From: Deltaproteobacteria bacterium
Lineage (GTDB): Bacteria; Desulfobacterota; Syntrophorhabdia; Syntrophorhabdales; Syntrophorhabdaceae
Length of the DNA: 64,000 nucleotides
NCBI GenBank assembly: GCA_029553295.1
Contig: JAKPCK010000090.1
Span: 23,351-87,350 of the forward strand
Direction: 5' to 3'
Within the stretch, counting starts at the first letter, position 1. The number at the start of each line of letters is the position of its first letter. The translations under genes and the position numbers were made by a program. The notes under the pieces are model-generated. The model was not told where the DNA came from. It worked only from the letters and a program-made list of their open reading frames with translations, and made no database searches. Positions 8,620 to 18,442 of the stretch are shown here, in pieces.

Positions 8620-10377
8620 ATGAATGAGGTTAAAGGTGAGGTCATAAAGGTATCAGGACCACTTGTTATTGCCAGAGGGCTTACAGGCGCAAGGATGTAT
8701 GAGATGGTCCGTGTAGGCGAAGGGAGGCTCTTCGGTGAGATAATAGAGATAAAAGGGGACAGCTATTCCATTCAGGTATACGAAGAGACAGAGGGCATAG
8801 GACCTGGACAGCCTGTCTGGAGGACAGGGGAGCCCTTAAGCGTGGAACTAGGTCCAGGTCTTATCAGGTCTATCTATGATGGTGTCCAGAGACCACTGGA
8901 TAAGTTGTCCTATGATTTCGGTGAATATATTGTCCGTGGTGCTGAGAGGCCCGCACTGGACAGGTCGATAAAATGGGAGTTTAACCCTGTGGCAAAGGAA
9001 GGAGACAGGGTAGAACCCGGGGATGTGCTGGGCACTGTCAAGGAGAGTAATCTTGTTATCCACAAGATTATGGTCCCTCCTGGTATATGGGGGATAATAA
9101 AGAAGATAGGACCTTTAACTGGTAATGTGGATGAGGTGATAGCTGTTATAGAAGGCGAGGGCATACTCCATGATATAACCATGGTGCAGAGGTGGCCTGT
9201 AAGACAGCCCCGTCCTGTAAAGAGAAAGGTTGTTCCTGTTGAACCGATGGTAACAGGGCAGAGGGTTATAGATATGTTTTTTCCCATCACAAAGGGTGGG
9301 ACAGCCTGTGTCCCAGGGCCTTTTGGAAGTGGAAAGACTGTTGTCCAGCATCAGCTCGCCAAGTGGGCAGATGCACAGATAGTTGTTTATGTGGGTTGTG
9401 GAGAGAGGGGAAACGAGATGACAGATGTCCTTATGGAGTTCCCCCACCTTAAAGACCCTGCATCCGGTGAACCCCTGATGGAGAGGACAGTGCTTGTTGC
9501 CAATACATCAAATATGCCTGTTGCTGCAAGGGAGGCCAGTGTCTTTACCGGGATTGCCATTGCCGAATATTACAGGGACATGGGTTATTCAGTAGCCCTT
9601 ATGGCGGATTCAACGAGCCGCTGGGCAGAGGCCATGAGGGAGATCTCCGGTCGTTTGGAGGAGATGCCGGGGGAGGAGGGCTATCCTGCCTATCTTGGCT
9701 CCCGCATTGCAAGCTTCTATGAGAGGGCAGGGAGTGTTGTATGCCTTGGCTCTGATGAGAGAAAGGGTGCAATTACTGTCATAGGTGCTGTTTCACCGCC
9801 TGGTGGAGACCTGTCTGAGCCTGTTGTCCAGGCTACATTAAGGGTGGTCAAGGTGTTCTGGGGGCTTGACGATAAGCTTGCATTCTCCAGACATTTTCCG
9901 GCCATAAATTGGCTCACATCCTATTCCCTTTATCAGGATGTGGTGGACGAACATGCAGACACGAGGTTTGAAGGCCAGTGGTCTCGCAACAGAAAACAGG
10001 CTATGGAGATACTCCAGAGGGAGGCAGAGCTTGAAGAGCTTGTGAGATTGGTGGGTGTAGATGCACTCCCCCATGAGGACAGGCTACTACTTCAGGCAGC
10101 AAAGATGATAAGGGAGGATTTTCTCCATCAGAATGCCTTTGATGACATTGATACATGCACCTCTATAGAGAAACAATACAGGCTCTTGAGGTTGATTTTG
10201 CATTATTATGACAGGATTAAAAAGGCTTTTAAAGACGGGGCAACACTGGTCGCCCTTACAGGTCTTGAGGTACTGGATGATATTGCCAGGGCAAAACTCA
10301 TACCTGAAGACGACCTTGAACAGTTCAGCATTATCGAGAAGAGGATAGACAATTCTATTGTTTCATTAACATGGTGA
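8620..10377 (+). CDS. ntpA: V/A-type ATPase catalytic subunit A
   Basis: This catalytic ATPase subunit has 585 aa, the usual length. It holds the N-terminal beta-barrel, the non-homologous insertion typical of subunit A (about residues 110-190), the P-loop GPFGSGKT near residue 235, the catalytic-Glu segment GERGNE and the [11 protein letters not shown] motif. It hydrolyses or makes ATP in the A3B3 head. The gene lies between ntpG and ntpB with 3- and 7-nt gaps. Confidence 0.98.
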   Translation: MNEVKGEVIKVSGPLVIARGLTGARMYEMVRVGEGRLFGEIIEIKGDSYSIQVYEETEGIGPGQPVWRTGEPLSVELGPGLIRSIYDGVQRPLDKLSYDFGEYIVRGAERPALDRSIKWEFNPVAKEGDRVEPGDVLGTVKESNLVIHKIMVPPGIWGIIKKIGPLTGNVDEVIAVIEGEGILHDITMVQRWPVRQPRPVKRKVVPVEPMVTGQRVIDMFFPITKGGTACVPGPFGSGKTVVQHQLAKWADAQIVVYVGCGERGNEMTDVLMEFPHLKDPASGEPLMERTVLVANTSNMPVAAREASVFTGIAIAEYYRDMGYSVALMADSTSRWAEAMREISGRLEEMPGEEGYPAYLGSRIASFYERAGSVVCLGSDERKGAITVIGAVSPPGGDLSEPVVQATLRVVKVFWGLDDKLAFSRHFPAINWLTSYSLYQDVVDEHADTRFEGQWSRNRKQAMEILQREAELEELVRLVGVDALPHEDRLLLQAAKMIREDFLHQNAFDDIDTCTSIEKQYRLLRLILHYYDRIKKAFKDGATLVALTGLEVLDDIARAKLIPEDDLEQFSIIEKRIDNSIVSLTW

Positions 10378-10384
10378 GGTTAAT

Positions 10385-11767
10385 ATGGCTGGGATTGCAA
10401 AGGAATATAAGACTGTAACAGAGATTGTAGGCCCCCTTATGATTGTGGAGGGTGTTGAGGGGGTGACCTATGGGGAACTGGCAGATATAAGGCTTCAGGA
10501 TGGGTCCATGCGCAGGGGCCGTGTCCTTGAGGTGAGTGGTGACAGGGCAGTGGTTCAGGTGTTTGAGGGGACAAGTGGTTTATCCCCCCAGGATGTAAAG
10601 GTTAAGTTCCTTGCCAAGGGTATGGAACTCGGCGTATCCATGGAGATGCTGGGCAGGGTATTTGACGGCTTCGGGCGCCCCATTGATGAAGGTCCTGCCA
10701 TAATACCAGAAAAATATCTCAATGTTAATGGCAGCCCCATGAATCCCTTTGCCAGGGACTACCCTAATGAGTTTATCCAGACAGGCATATCCACCATTGA
10801 CCTTTTAAACACCCTTGTCAGAGGCCAGAAGCTACCCCTTTTCTCTGGCTCTGGATTACCCCATTCCAGGCTTGCTGTCCAGATTGCAAGGCAGGCAAAG
10901 GTCCTCAAGACTGGTGAGAAATTTGCCGTTGTCTTTGCAGCTATGGGTATTACCTTTGAAGAGGCAGAGTTTTTTATTGCAGATTTCAGGAGAACAGGGG
11001 CGATTGAACGCTCTGTTGTCTTTGTCAACCTTGCCGATGACCCGCCTATAGAGAGGATTGCGCTACCGAGGATGGCCCTCACTGCAGCGGAATACCTTGC
11101 CTTTGAAAAGGATATGCATGTCCTTGTAATTATGACAGATATAACAAACTACTGTGAGGCACTCAGAGAGATCTCTGCAGCCAGGAGGGAGGTGCCTGGC
11201 AGGCGTGGCTATCCAGGATATCTATACACTGATTTGTCCACAATATACGAGAGGGCGGGGAGGATTAAAGGAAAAAAAGGCTCTATAACCCAGATACCTG
11301 TCCTTACCATGCCTGAGGATGACAAGACCCATCCCATCCCGGACCTTACAGGCTACATAACAGAGGGCCAGATTATAATCCATAGGGGGCTGAATGCCAG
11401 GGGTATATACCCGCCTGTAGATGTCTTACCCTCGTTGTCCCGTCTAAAGGACAAGGGTATAGGTGACGGCAAGACAAGGGAAGACCATGCAGACCTTATG
11501 AATCAGCTATACTCTGCCTATGCAAGGGGAAAGAATGCAAAAGAGCTGGCAGTGGTCCTGGGTGAATCTGCCTTAAGTGAGACAGACCTGCTCTTCGTCA
11601 AGTTCGCCGATACATTTGAGGATAGATTTGTCCGTCAGGGTGAAGATGAAAACCGTCCCATAGAGGAGAGCATGAGGATAGGTTGGGAACTCCTATCTAT
11701 GCTACCTAAGGGTGAGCTCAAAAGGGTCAGGGATAAATACATAGAAAAATACCTACCCAAGGGATAG
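10385..11767 (+). CDS. ntpB: V/A-type ATPase regulatory subunit B
   Basis: Subunit B (460 aa) alternates with A in the head and carries a non-catalytic nucleotide site. The P-loop is degenerate as expected ([10 protein letters not shown] near residue 155), and the family segments [11 protein letters not shown] and [13 protein letters not shown] follow. Seven nt separate it from ntpA and ntpD. Confidence 0.98.
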   Translation: MAGIAKEYKTVTEIVGPLMIVEGVEGVTYGELADIRLQDGSMRRGRVLEVSGDRAVVQVFEGTSGLSPQDVKVKFLAKGMELGVSMEMLGRVFDGFGRPIDEGPAIIPEKYLNVNGSPMNPFARDYPNEFIQTGISTIDLLNTLVRGQKLPLFSGSGLPHSRLAVQIARQAKVLKTGEKFAVVFAAMGITFEEAEFFIADFRRTGAIERSVVFVNLADDPPIERIALPRMALTAAEYLAFEKDMHVLVIMTDITNYCEALREISAARREVPGRRGYPGYLYTDLSTIYERAGRIKGKKGSITQIPVLTMPEDDKTHPIPDLTGYITEGQIIIHRGLNARGIYPPVDVLPSLSRLKDKGIGDGKTREDHADLMNQLYSAYARGKNAKELAVVLGESALSETDLLFVKFADTFEDRFVRQGEDENRPIEESMRIGWELLSMLPKGELKRVRDKYIEKYLPKG

Positions 11768-11774
11768 ATAAGAT

Positions 11775-12437
11775 ATGGCAAGGCTCCCTGTTAACCCTAC
11801 AAGGATGGAACTCCTAAGGCTACGCAAAAGGCTTGTAGTAGCCATAAGAGGTCATAAACTCTTGAAAGATAAGCTCGATGGCCTCATGAAGGAGTTTATG
11901 ACGCTTGCAGAGAGATACAGGTCATATCGTCTCAAGGTGGACAGCAGGCTACCAGATATTTTAAAGCTCTTTGTTGTATCTGAGATGACATCGTCGAGGC
12001 AGATTACAGAGGATGCACTGGAGAGCACAAGGCAGGACCTTGAGCTCAATTTACAGAAAAAAAGGGTAATGGGTGTGGTTGTCCCGAGACTGGAGTTTAC
12101 ATTTGGAGAGGTCAAGGGTATGTATTCCTTTATCCATACATCCCCTGAGCTTGACAGGGCTATTATTACCCTCAAGGATTTTATGCCGGTGCTTATAGAG
12201 ATGGCAGAGCTTGAAGAGTCGCTGAGGCTTATGAGCAGCGAGATAGAAAAGACGAGGCGGAGAGTAAATGCCCTGGAATATACTGTTATCCCTCGTATGC
12301 AGGAGACTGTCAAATATATAACAACAAAACTCGACGAGATGGAGAGGTCGAATACGAGCAGACTCATGAAGATAAAGGCACTGAGGCTTGCCCAGGAATC
12401 TCAGGTTAAGGTAGCTAAAAATAACCCCTCTCGGTAA
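11775..12437 (+). CDS. ntpD: V/A-type ATPase subunit D (central rotor shaft)
   Basis: This 220-aa protein begins with the family motif VNPTRMELLRLRKRL and consists mainly of two long helices (about 1-75 and 130-205), as expected for the rotating shaft inserted into the A3B3 head. It is the last gene of the operon. No U-tract terminator is obvious after it; the spacer contains a heptamer repeat. Confidence 0.96.
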   Translation: MARLPVNPTRMELLRLRKRLVVAIRGHKLLKDKLDGLMKEFMTLAERYRSYRLKVDSRLPDILKLFVVSEMTSSRQITEDALESTRQDLELNLQKKRVMGVVVPRLEFTFGEVKGMYSFIHTSPELDRAIITLKDFMPVLIEMAELEESLRLMSSEIEKTRRRVNALEYTVIPRMQETVKYITTKLDEMERSNTSRLMKIKALRLAQESQVKVAKNNPSR

Positions 12438-12457
12438 AGTAATATTTAGTTTTATAT

Positions 12458-12485
12458 GTCTATAGTCTATCGTCTATAGTCTAAA
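12458..12485. repeat. Heptamer tandem repeat, four GTCTATA-type units
   Basis: Four consecutive 7-bp units can be read: GTCTATA, GTCTATC, GTCTATA, GTCTAAA. The reverse complement of the unit (TATAGAC) recurs in other spacers of this window at 13687 and 49326, and a degenerate form at 59287. Confidence 0.75.
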
Positions 12486-12508
12486 TCTAAGACCCCAGTT
12501 GATTTAAA

Positions 12509-12537
12509 TTGCTTATATTTTCACAATCTGTTATAAA
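12509..12537 (+). promoter_or_regulatory. Promoter of queA
   Basis: TTGCTT (12509-12514) and TATAAA (12532-12537) are separated by 17 bp. Transcription would start near 12544, only about 13 nt before the chosen queA ATG at 12557, with no Shine-Dalgarno sequence in between. The promoter lies inside a spurious upstream in-frame extension. Confidence 0.55.
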
Positions 12538-12556
12538 ATTAACCTGTTTCGGCTAT

Positions 12557-13579
12557 ATGAATATAGAGGATTTTGATTATTTTTTACCTGAGGGATTTGT
12601 CGCCCAGTATCCGGAAAAAGACAGAACATCCTCTCGTCTTCTTGTTTATGAAAGGGAAAGGGGTACTATTGAGCACAGGTTTTTCAGGGATATACTGGAT
12701 TATCTTAATGAGGGCGATGTCCTTGTGTTGAATAACAGTAAGGTACTGCCTGCAAGATTAAAGGCAAAAAAGAACACAGGGGGAGAACTGCATATTACCC
12801 TTGTGGAGAGGATAGATAGAAATCGGTGGTTCTGCCTAACAAAAGGCATCAGGGGTAATATGTCAAGGCTAACGGTTGATATAGGGGATGTGAAGGCAGG
12901 GCTTGAAAGGGACAAAGAAACATCATTCTGGATTATTGAGTTTATGTATGAAGGCGATAGTATGGATATTATAAGAAGATATGGGATGATGCCCCTACCC
13001 CCATATATAAAAAGAAAAACCAGGGAAGACCTTGATTTTAATATGTATCAGACTGTATATGCCCATGAGCCTGGTTCTGTGGCAGCACCAACAGCAGGTC
13101 TGCACTTTACCGAAGAGCTTCTTGACAGGATAGAACAGAAGGGTATAAATATAGTGAAGATTACACTCCACATAGGGGTTGGGACATTTCTCCTCATTAA
13201 GAAAAAAAATGTTGAGGAACATGTAATGCACAGGGAGTATTACATAGTCCCTGAAGGTATAAAGGAGGCCATAAAGAAGGCAAGAAGAGATGGGAAAAGG
13301 GTTATAGCATGCGGTACAAGCTCTGTTAGAACCCTGGAGTCTGTGTTTTCCCAAAATGGTGATGCACCGTTACAGGGTTATACAGATATATTTATATATC
13401 CTGGATACAGGTTCAAGGTCGTGGATGCCCTTATAACTAATTTTCACCTGCCCAGGTCAACACCTTTAATGCTTGTTGCAGCATTTACAGGTAGAGATGC
13501 ACTCCTTGGCTGTTATCAGGAGGCTATAGAAAAGAGATACAGGTTTTACAGCTATGGCGATGCCATGTTGATTGTTTGA
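12557..13579 (+). CDS. queA: S-adenosylmethionine:tRNA ribosyltransferase-isomerase QueA
   Basis: QueA transfers the ribosyl moiety of SAM to preQ1 in tRNA, giving epoxyqueuosine. The 340-aa protein starts MNIEDFDYFLPEGFVAQYPE, a standard QueA beginning, so I place the start at ATG 12557 rather than at the in-frame TTG 12509, which would fall on the -35 box. Family motifs AAPTAGLHFT and STPLMLVAAF are present. It is followed 133 nt later by tgt, the enzyme acting just before it in queuosine synthesis. Confidence 0.95.
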   Translation: MNIEDFDYFLPEGFVAQYPEKDRTSSRLLVYERERGTIEHRFFRDILDYLNEGDVLVLNNSKVLPARLKAKKNTGGELHITLVERIDRNRWFCLTKGIRGNMSRLTVDIGDVKAGLERDKETSFWIIEFMYEGDSMDIIRRYGMMPLPPYIKRKTREDLDFNMYQTVYAHEPGSVAAPTAGLHFTEELLDRIEQKGINIVKITLHIGVGTFLLIKKKNVEEHVMHREYYIVPEGIKEAIKKARRDGKRVIACGTSSVRTLESVFSQNGDAPLQGYTDIFIYPGYRFKVVDALITNFHLPRSTPLMLVAAFTGRDALLGCYQEAIEKRYRFYSYGDAMLIV

Positions 13580-13686
13580 TGGTTTTAATATGGAGATGGT
13601 ATGTTGTAAAAAATACATGTGGTTCATCAGGGTAATAAAACCTTGAAAGGATTTTTTAGAGGTCTTTTCTATGGTCGTTCAGGCTT

Positions 13687-13700
13687 GTTAGACTATAGAC
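13687..13700. repeat. Two TATAGAC-type heptamers
   Basis: GTTAGAC followed directly by TATAGAC lies just upstream of tgt. It is a short member of the same heptamer family as the array at 12458. The rest of the queA-tgt spacer shows no clear promoter. Confidence 0.5.
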
Positions 13701-13712
13701 AGAATTTTAGGT

Positions 13713-14828
13713 ATGAAGGTTATTGAGATAATAAAAAAAGACAAAAACGCAAGACTCGGTATCTTAAAGACACCCCATGGAGAGGTGGAGACCCCAGTAT
13801 TTATGCCTGTGGGGACCCAGGGGACTATCAAGGCTGCAACCCATAAAGACCTGAAGGAGATAGGGGTTCAGATGATACTGTCCAATGCCTATCACCTCTA
13901 TCTTAGGCCAGGTGACGACCTCATAAAGGAGATGGGTGGTATACATAGGTTTTCAGGTTGGGATAACCCAATACTTACCGATAGCGGTGGTTATCAGATC
14001 TTCAGCCTCGGTGTATTAAGGAGATTGAGGTCTGATGGTGTAGAATTCCAGTCACACATAGACGGCTCAAGACACTTTCTTACACCGGAGAGGGTGGTGG
14101 AGATACAGAAGAATATAGGTTCAGATATCTGGATGTGCCTTGATGAATGCGTGCCTTATCCATCTACATATGAATATACTGAAAAATCTGTGGAACTTAC
14201 ATCAAGATGGGCAAAAAGGTGTAAAGATGCAAAGAAAAATGGAGATGGCATATTATTTGGGATTATCCAGGGTGGTTTCTATGAAGACCTGAGGATAAAA
14301 TCCGCAAGAGACCTTATTGATATGGATTTTGATGGCTATGCCCTTGGTGGTTTGAGTGTTGGAGAGCCAAAGAGCCTCATGTGGGAGATGGTAGATGCAG
14401 TTATCGGTCTTCTCCCTGAAGATAAGCCGAGGTATCTCATGGGATTAGGTTTCCCAGAGGATATTGTAGAGGGTGTAAAGAGGGGGATAGACATGTTTGA
14501 CTGCATTATACCTACCCGGGTTGCAAGAAATGGTGGGCTTTTCACCTGGGAGGGCAAGATTAATATTAAAAATGCAAAGTATCAAAAAGACAAAAGACCA
14601 ATAGATGAAAACTGTGGATGCTATACCTGTAGGGCATATTCAAGGGCATACTTGAGGCATCTTATAGTATCCCATGAATTAACAAGCTTTTATCTGAATA
14701 CACTGCATAATATATACTTTTACAATGAACTGCTGAAAAAGATAAGAGAGGCAATAAAGGAAGACAGGTTTGATAGATTTTATGAAGATTTTAAATTAAA
14801 ATGGAAGGGAGGTGAATTTTGTGATTAA
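13713..14828 (+). CDS. tgt: tRNA-guanine transglycosylase
   Basis: Tgt exchanges G34 for preQ1 in tRNAs with GUN anticodons. The 371-aa protein has the substrate pocket motif TDSGGYQIFSL, the nucleophile Asp in FDCIIPTRVARNG and the zinc site CxCxxC (NCGCYTC) with a following His in YLRHL. Length and motif order are canonical. Its end overlaps the ribosome-binding site of yajC, suggesting cotranscription, as in many proteobacteria. Confidence 0.97.
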   Translation: MKVIEIIKKDKNARLGILKTPHGEVETPVFMPVGTQGTIKAATHKDLKEIGVQMILSNAYHLYLRPGDDLIKEMGGIHRFSGWDNPILTDSGGYQIFSLGVLRRLRSDGVEFQSHIDGSRHFLTPERVVEIQKNIGSDIWMCLDECVPYPSTYEYTEKSVELTSRWAKRCKDAKKNGDGILFGIIQGGFYEDLRIKSARDLIDMDFDGYALGGLSVGEPKSLMWEMVDAVIGLLPEDKPRYLMGLGFPEDIVEGVKRGIDMFDCIIPTRVARNGGLFTWEGKINIKNAKYQKDKRPIDENCGCYTCRAYSRAYLRHLIVSHELTSFYLNTLHNIYFYNELLKKIREAIKEDRFDRFYEDFKLKWKGGEFCD

Positions 14829-15144
14829 TATAGCCTATGCCATGGGTAATCAGGCAGCATCAGGAGGACAGGCAGGCGGTTCGCAGTGGATGGGTCTCTT
14901 GCCACTGGTGCTCCTGTTTGTTGTTTTTTATTTTTTACTCATAAGGCCTCAACAGAAGAAGGCAAAACAGCAAAAACAGTTTCTTGAGAACCTGAAAAAA
15001 GGTGATGATGTTGTGACTTCAGGGGGGATTTATGGTAAAATAACAGGCATTACAAACGACACTGTTACCCTTGAAATTGCTGAAAAAATTAGGGTAAAGG
15101 TATTAAAATCTGCTGTAGTAATGATGGCACCGAAAGGAGAATAA
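14821..15144 (+). CDS. yajC: Sec translocase accessory subunit YajC
   Basis: YajC is a single-span inner-membrane protein associated with SecDF. The protein of 107 aa has a Gly/Ala/Gln-rich N terminus, one membrane segment around residues 24-42 and the conserved RPQQKKAKQ cytoplasmic start, followed by the GDDVVTSGGIYGKI beta domain. I choose GTG 14821 because GGGAGG lies 8 nt upstream; the in-frame GTG at 14812 is within that site. Neither secD nor secF follows; rpsF does. Confidence 0.93.
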   Translation: MINIAYAMGNQAASGGQAGGSQWMGLLPLVLLFVVFYFLLIRPQQKKAKQQKQFLENLKKGDDVVTSGGIYGKITGITNDTVTLEIAEKIRVKVLKSAVVMMAPKGE

Positions 15145-15145
15145 T

Positions 15146-15499
15146 GTGGGAAGGTATGAAAATGTAATTATAATCAGTCCTGATCTGGGTAAGGAAGAAG
15201 AGGAAGAACTCCTCAAGAGGATAAGGACAAATATTGAAAAGGCTGGTGGTAATATCGTAAAGATGGATGACTGGCAGGTCAGACGTCTTGCATATTCCAT
15301 AAAAAAGAAGGATAGGGGCCACTATTTCTTTATCCTGTTTGATATAGAAGAGGGGAACCTTACTGGCCTTGGTAAATTTTATAAAAACATTGATGCTGTC
15401 CTAAGGCATATGTTTGTCAGGGTAGATGACGATGAAAAAGGCCCTGATAAACCACCGGAACAGGTTGTCTTTGATGAGCTGGAAGGTGAGTTTGCTTGA
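15146..15499 (+). CDS. rpsF: 30S ribosomal protein S6
   Basis: The protein begins GRYENVIIISPDL, the usual S6 start (RRYE), which fixes the GTG codon at 15146 as start. An AAAGGAG site lies upstream. The 117-aa length includes a short acidic tail. S6 binds S18 on the 30S platform, and rpsR follows two genes on. Confidence 0.96.
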   Translation: MGRYENVIIISPDLGKEEEEELLKRIRTNIEKAGGNIVKMDDWQVRRLAYSIKKKDRGHYFFILFDIEEGNLTGLGKFYKNIDAVLRHMFVRVDDDEKGPDKPPEQVVFDELEGEFA

Positions 15500-15765
15500 A
15501 CAGGGTTTTCCTCTCAGGGATTATAGACTCTGATATAGAGGTTTATTTTTCACCTAAAGGGGATAAAATATTAATCTTTTCTCTTTTTATGGAGGAGGGG
15601 AGATTTTCTATCGAGGTCGTATATAAAGATAGAGGGACATCAGATGCACTGAACCTGAAGAGATCAGATAGGGTGATTGCATCGGGTGCCCTGATAAAGA
15701 CAAAAAAAGGCAACCAGGATAAATTCAGGCTGGAGGCCAATAAATTATATGTAACGGAGGTATAG
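15496..15765 (+). CDS. Short OB-fold single-stranded DNA-binding-like protein (PriB/SSB position)
   Basis: An 89-aa protein sits between rpsF and rpsR, the position held by priB in enterobacteria and by ssb in many others. Its start NRVFLSGIIDSD and the later alternation of short beta strands (VIASGALIK) fit an OB fold. It lacks the acidic DDDIPF tail of full SSB, so it may be PriB-like or a reduced SSB. The TTG start overlaps the TGA of rpsF and follows a GGAAGGTGAG site. Confidence 0.75.
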   Translation: MNRVFLSGIIDSDIEVYFSPKGDKILIFSLFMEEGRFSIEVVYKDRGTSDALNLKRSDRVIASGALIKTKKGNQDKFRLEANKLYVTEV

Positions 15766-16035
15766 ATGCCAAGATTAACAAGACCGGCAAGGTCACAGGA
15801 TTCACAGAAAAAGAGGGTCTACATGAGAAAGAGGTTCTGCAGATTTTGTCAGGACCCAAACCTGGTCATTGATTATAAAGACCCTAAACTCCTTAAGAAC
15901 TTTATAACTGAACGGGGAAAGATAGTGCCGAGAAGGATGACAGGGACATGCGCCAACCATCAGAGGAAACTCAGGGAATCAATAAATATAGCCCGACATA
16001 TTGCCTTTCTTCCCTTTACAACACTCTCGAAATAG
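15766..16035 (+). CDS. rpsR: 30S ribosomal protein S18 (zinc-type)
   Basis: S18 is identified by [27 protein letters not shown] sequence in the centre and the C-terminal RHIAFLPFT. It is the cysteine-bearing form: FCRFC near residue 22 and TCANH near residue 63 form a likely zinc site. The start ATG follows GGAGGT. Confidence 0.97.
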   Translation: MPRLTRPARSQDSQKKRVYMRKRFCRFCQDPNLVIDYKDPKLLKNFITERGKIVPRRMTGTCANHQRKLRESINIARHIAFLPFTTLSK

Positions 16036-16046
16036 AGGAGGAGCCC

Positions 16047-16496
16047 ATGAAGGTAATACTGACAGAAGACTTGAAGGGAACAGGAAAGAAAGGCGATATC
16101 ATAGATGTAAGGGACGGTTATGGCAGAAATTTTCTCCTGCCCAGGGGTCTTGCCCTGCCTGCTTCAGAGGGGAATATAAAAAGATTTGAACATATCCTTA
16201 AAGAACATGAAAAGAAAAAGGAGAGGAGCCTGAAGACAGCGGCTGAGATGAAGGTGAGGCTCGAAGAGACTACCTTGAGTATAAAGATGAAGGCAGGTCA
16301 GGATGGAAGGCTTTTTGGCTCTGTGACACCATCTGATCTGGCAGAGACAATAAAAAAGTCCATTGGATTTGAGATAGACAGGAAGAATATAAAGATAGAA
16401 GAGCCCATAAAGTCTACCGGTATGCATACCTTCACGGTGCATCTGGAAAAGGATGTCAATGCCTTAGTAAAGATTGAGGTAGAAAAAGAAGACTGA
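16047..16496 (+). CDS. rplI: 50S ribosomal protein L9
   Basis: The sequence from ATG 16047 (MKVILTEDLKGTGKKGD) is a textbook L9 N-terminal domain with the DVRDGYGRNFLLPRGLA motif, a long connecting helix and a C-terminal RNA-binding domain. At 149 aa it has the family's standard size. A GAGGAGG site lies just upstream, which decides against the longer in-frame start inside rpsR. Confidence 0.97.
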   Translation: MKVILTEDLKGTGKKGDIIDVRDGYGRNFLLPRGLALPASEGNIKRFEHILKEHEKKKERSLKTAAEMKVRLEETTLSIKMKAGQDGRLFGSVTPSDLAETIKKSIGFEIDRKNIKIEEPIKSTGMHTFTVHLEKDVNALVKIEVEKED

Positions 16497-16497
16497 T

Positions 16498-17865
16498 ATG
16501 CCCAAAGGTAAAAAGATTCAACAGGGACAACAGGGCAGGCTGCCTCCTCAGAATATAGAGGCGGAGCAGTCCCTCCTTGGGGGCCTCCTTGTTGATAATG
16601 ATGCCATAAATAGGGTTATTGACATGGTCTCTCCTGAAGACTTTTACAGGGATGCCCATGCTAAGATCTACAAAATAATCTCAGATCTCTATGAACGTAA
16701 TGAGGCAATAGATCTCATTACCGTGAGTAGTTTCGCTAAAGACAAGGGTCTCATAGACGATATAGGTGGTATTGCATACCTCAATGCCCTTGTTGACATG
16801 ATGCCCACATCGGCAAATATAACCCAGTATGCCAAGATGATAAGGGAGAAGGCCCTTGTAAGGAACCTCATACAAGTTGCAACCCAGATAATTGAAAGGG
16901 GCTATGAGACCGATACTGATATAGATACATACATAGATGAATCAGAAAAGATGATCTTTCAGGTGGCGGAGAAGAAACTGAAACCCGCATTCTTTCATGT
17001 CAAAGATATAGTTATGCAGAGTATAGAGACCATTGACAAGCTCTATCATAAAAAGCAGACAGTTACTGGGATACCAACGGGTTTTATAGAGCTTGATAAA
17101 TTGACAAGCGGCCTCCAGCCATCAGACCTCATTGTAGTGGCCGGCAGGCCGAGTATGGGTAAGACAGCCTTTTGTATGAATATTGCCCAGAATGTGGCCA
17201 CAATGGAAGAAAACCCCGTGCCTGTTGGTATCTTTTCACTGGAGATGTCTAAAGAACAGCTTGTTACAAGGCTTCTAAGTTCAGAATCAGAGATAGAGCA
17301 TTCAAAATTGAGGACAGGGACATTTTCATTAAGTGAATGGCCCAAGCTTGTTCAGGCAACGGGTAAGTTATCTAAGGCCCCACTTTTTATAGACGATTCG
17401 CCCTCTATGGGTGTCCTGGAGCTAAGGGCAAGGGCAAGGAGGCTAAAGAAAGAGCACGGACTCGGGCTTATAATTGTTGACTATCTTCAGCTCATGAGAG
17501 GAAGGTCAAATGTAGAGAGAAGAGAGCAGGAGATATCAGAGATTTCAAGGTTTTTAAAGGCCTTGGCAAAGGAATTGAATATACCGGTTATTGCTATCTC
17601 CCAGCTAAACAGGGCGCCTGAGCAGCGTGAAAAAGATAATAAGAGACCAAGACTTGCAGATTTGAGGGAGTCCGGGGCAATAGAACAGGATGCAGATGTA
17701 ATAATGTTTATATACAGGGATGAGGTATACAACAAAAATCCTGATAACCCCAACAAGGGTGTGGCAGAGGTGATAATAGGCAAACAGAGAAACGGACCAA
17801 CAGATACTGTAGAGCTTGCCTTTCTTGACAGGTTTGCAACGTTTAAGAATCTATACAGGGAATGA
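16498..17865 (+). CDS. dnaB: Replicative DNA helicase DnaB
   Basis: DnaB (455 aa) unwinds DNA at the fork. It has the N-terminal domain with PPQNIEAEQSLLGGLL, a linker, and a RecA-like domain with Walker A GRPSMGKTAF near residue 215, Walker B LIIVDYLQLM and the C-terminal GKQRNGPT motif. No intein is present. The ATG is 1 nt after rplI, and its end overlaps pgsA at ATGA. Confidence 0.98.
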   Translation: MPKGKKIQQGQQGRLPPQNIEAEQSLLGGLLVDNDAINRVIDMVSPEDFYRDAHAKIYKIISDLYERNEAIDLITVSSFAKDKGLIDDIGGIAYLNALVDMMPTSANITQYAKMIREKALVRNLIQVATQIIERGYETDTDIDTYIDESEKMIFQVAEKKLKPAFFHVKDIVMQSIETIDKLYHKKQTVTGIPTGFIELDKLTSGLQPSDLIVVAGRPSMGKTAFCMNIAQNVATMEENPVPVGIFSLEMSKEQLVTRLLSSESEIEHSKLRTGTFSLSEWPKLVQATGKLSKAPLFIDDSPSMGVLELRARARRLKKEHGLGLIIVDYLQLMRGRSNVERREQEISEISRFLKALAKELNIPVIAISQLNRAPEQREKDNKRPRLADLRESGAIEQDADVIMFIYRDEVYNKNPDNPNKGVAEVIIGKQRNGPTDTVELAFLDRFATFKNLYRE

Positions 17866-18389
17866 ATATACCTAATCTTTTTTCCGTATTTCGTCTGTTT
17901 ATAACAATATTCTTTATAATGGCCGTTAACCAGGGGAGATTCAATATAGCCCTCTGTCTATTTATTGCCCAGGGCTTAAGCGACCTCCTCGACGGTTTTC
18001 TTGCCCGTGTTATGAAGGCAAAGACATATCTCGGTGCTATACTTGACCCTTTGGCAGATAAGGTTATGCTTGCCTCTTCATATATAGTATTGTCTATCAA
18101 GGGATTTATACCATTATGGGTTACCTCGATTATAATAATGCGTGACTTCCTCATAGCAGCCGGCTTTCTTGTCTTATATATGCTTTCTTACAAGTCAAGA
18201 CCATCACCGAGCATATTGAGCAAACTAACAACCCTGTTCCAGATAATGACTATAATATATATCCTCTGGTCAGATAAAAGGGAGTATAGGGAATGGTTTT
18301 TTTATATCACCATTGTATTAACAGTTTTATCTGGTTTTCAATATATGGCAAGGGGATATAAGACCATAAAGGTAAAAGAAAACATTTGA
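17862..18389 (+). CDS. pgsA: CDP-diacylglycerol-glycerol-3-phosphate phosphatidyltransferase
   Basis: This 175-aa integral membrane enzyme makes phosphatidylglycerol-phosphate. The CDP-alcohol phosphatidyltransferase signature DGxxARxxxxxxxxGxxxDxxxD is complete: D44, G45, A48, R49, G58, D62, D66, with D41 just ahead. Four or more membrane segments follow. The start overlaps the dnaB stop. Acceptor specificity for glycerol-3-phosphate is inferred from overall similarity. Confidence 0.88.
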   Translation: MNIPNLFSVFRLFITIFFIMAVNQGRFNIALCLFIAQGLSDLLDGFLARVMKAKTYLGAILDPLADKVMLASSYIVLSIKGFIPLWVTSIIIMRDFLIAAGFLVLYMLSYKSRPSPSILSKLTTLFQIMTIIYILWSDKREYREWFFYITIVLTVLSGFQYMARGYKTIKVKENI

Positions 18390-18415
18390 CAAGGCTGAGG
18401 CTTTCAAATTAGTAT
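18386..18415 (+). promoter_or_regulatory. Promoter of the gap-pgk-tpiA operon
   Basis: TTGACA (18386-18391) overlaps the end of pgsA and is followed after 18 bp by TAGTAT (18410-18415, 4 of 6 matches). The gap gene starts at 18443 behind AAGGAGGGAG. Confidence 0.55.
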
Positions 18416-18442
18416 TAAGAATATATAAAAAAGGAGGGAGTT

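Noticed and set aside
15948..16046. Upstream extension of rplI into rpsR
   Set aside because: L9 starts at 16047 behind a strong ribosome-binding site.
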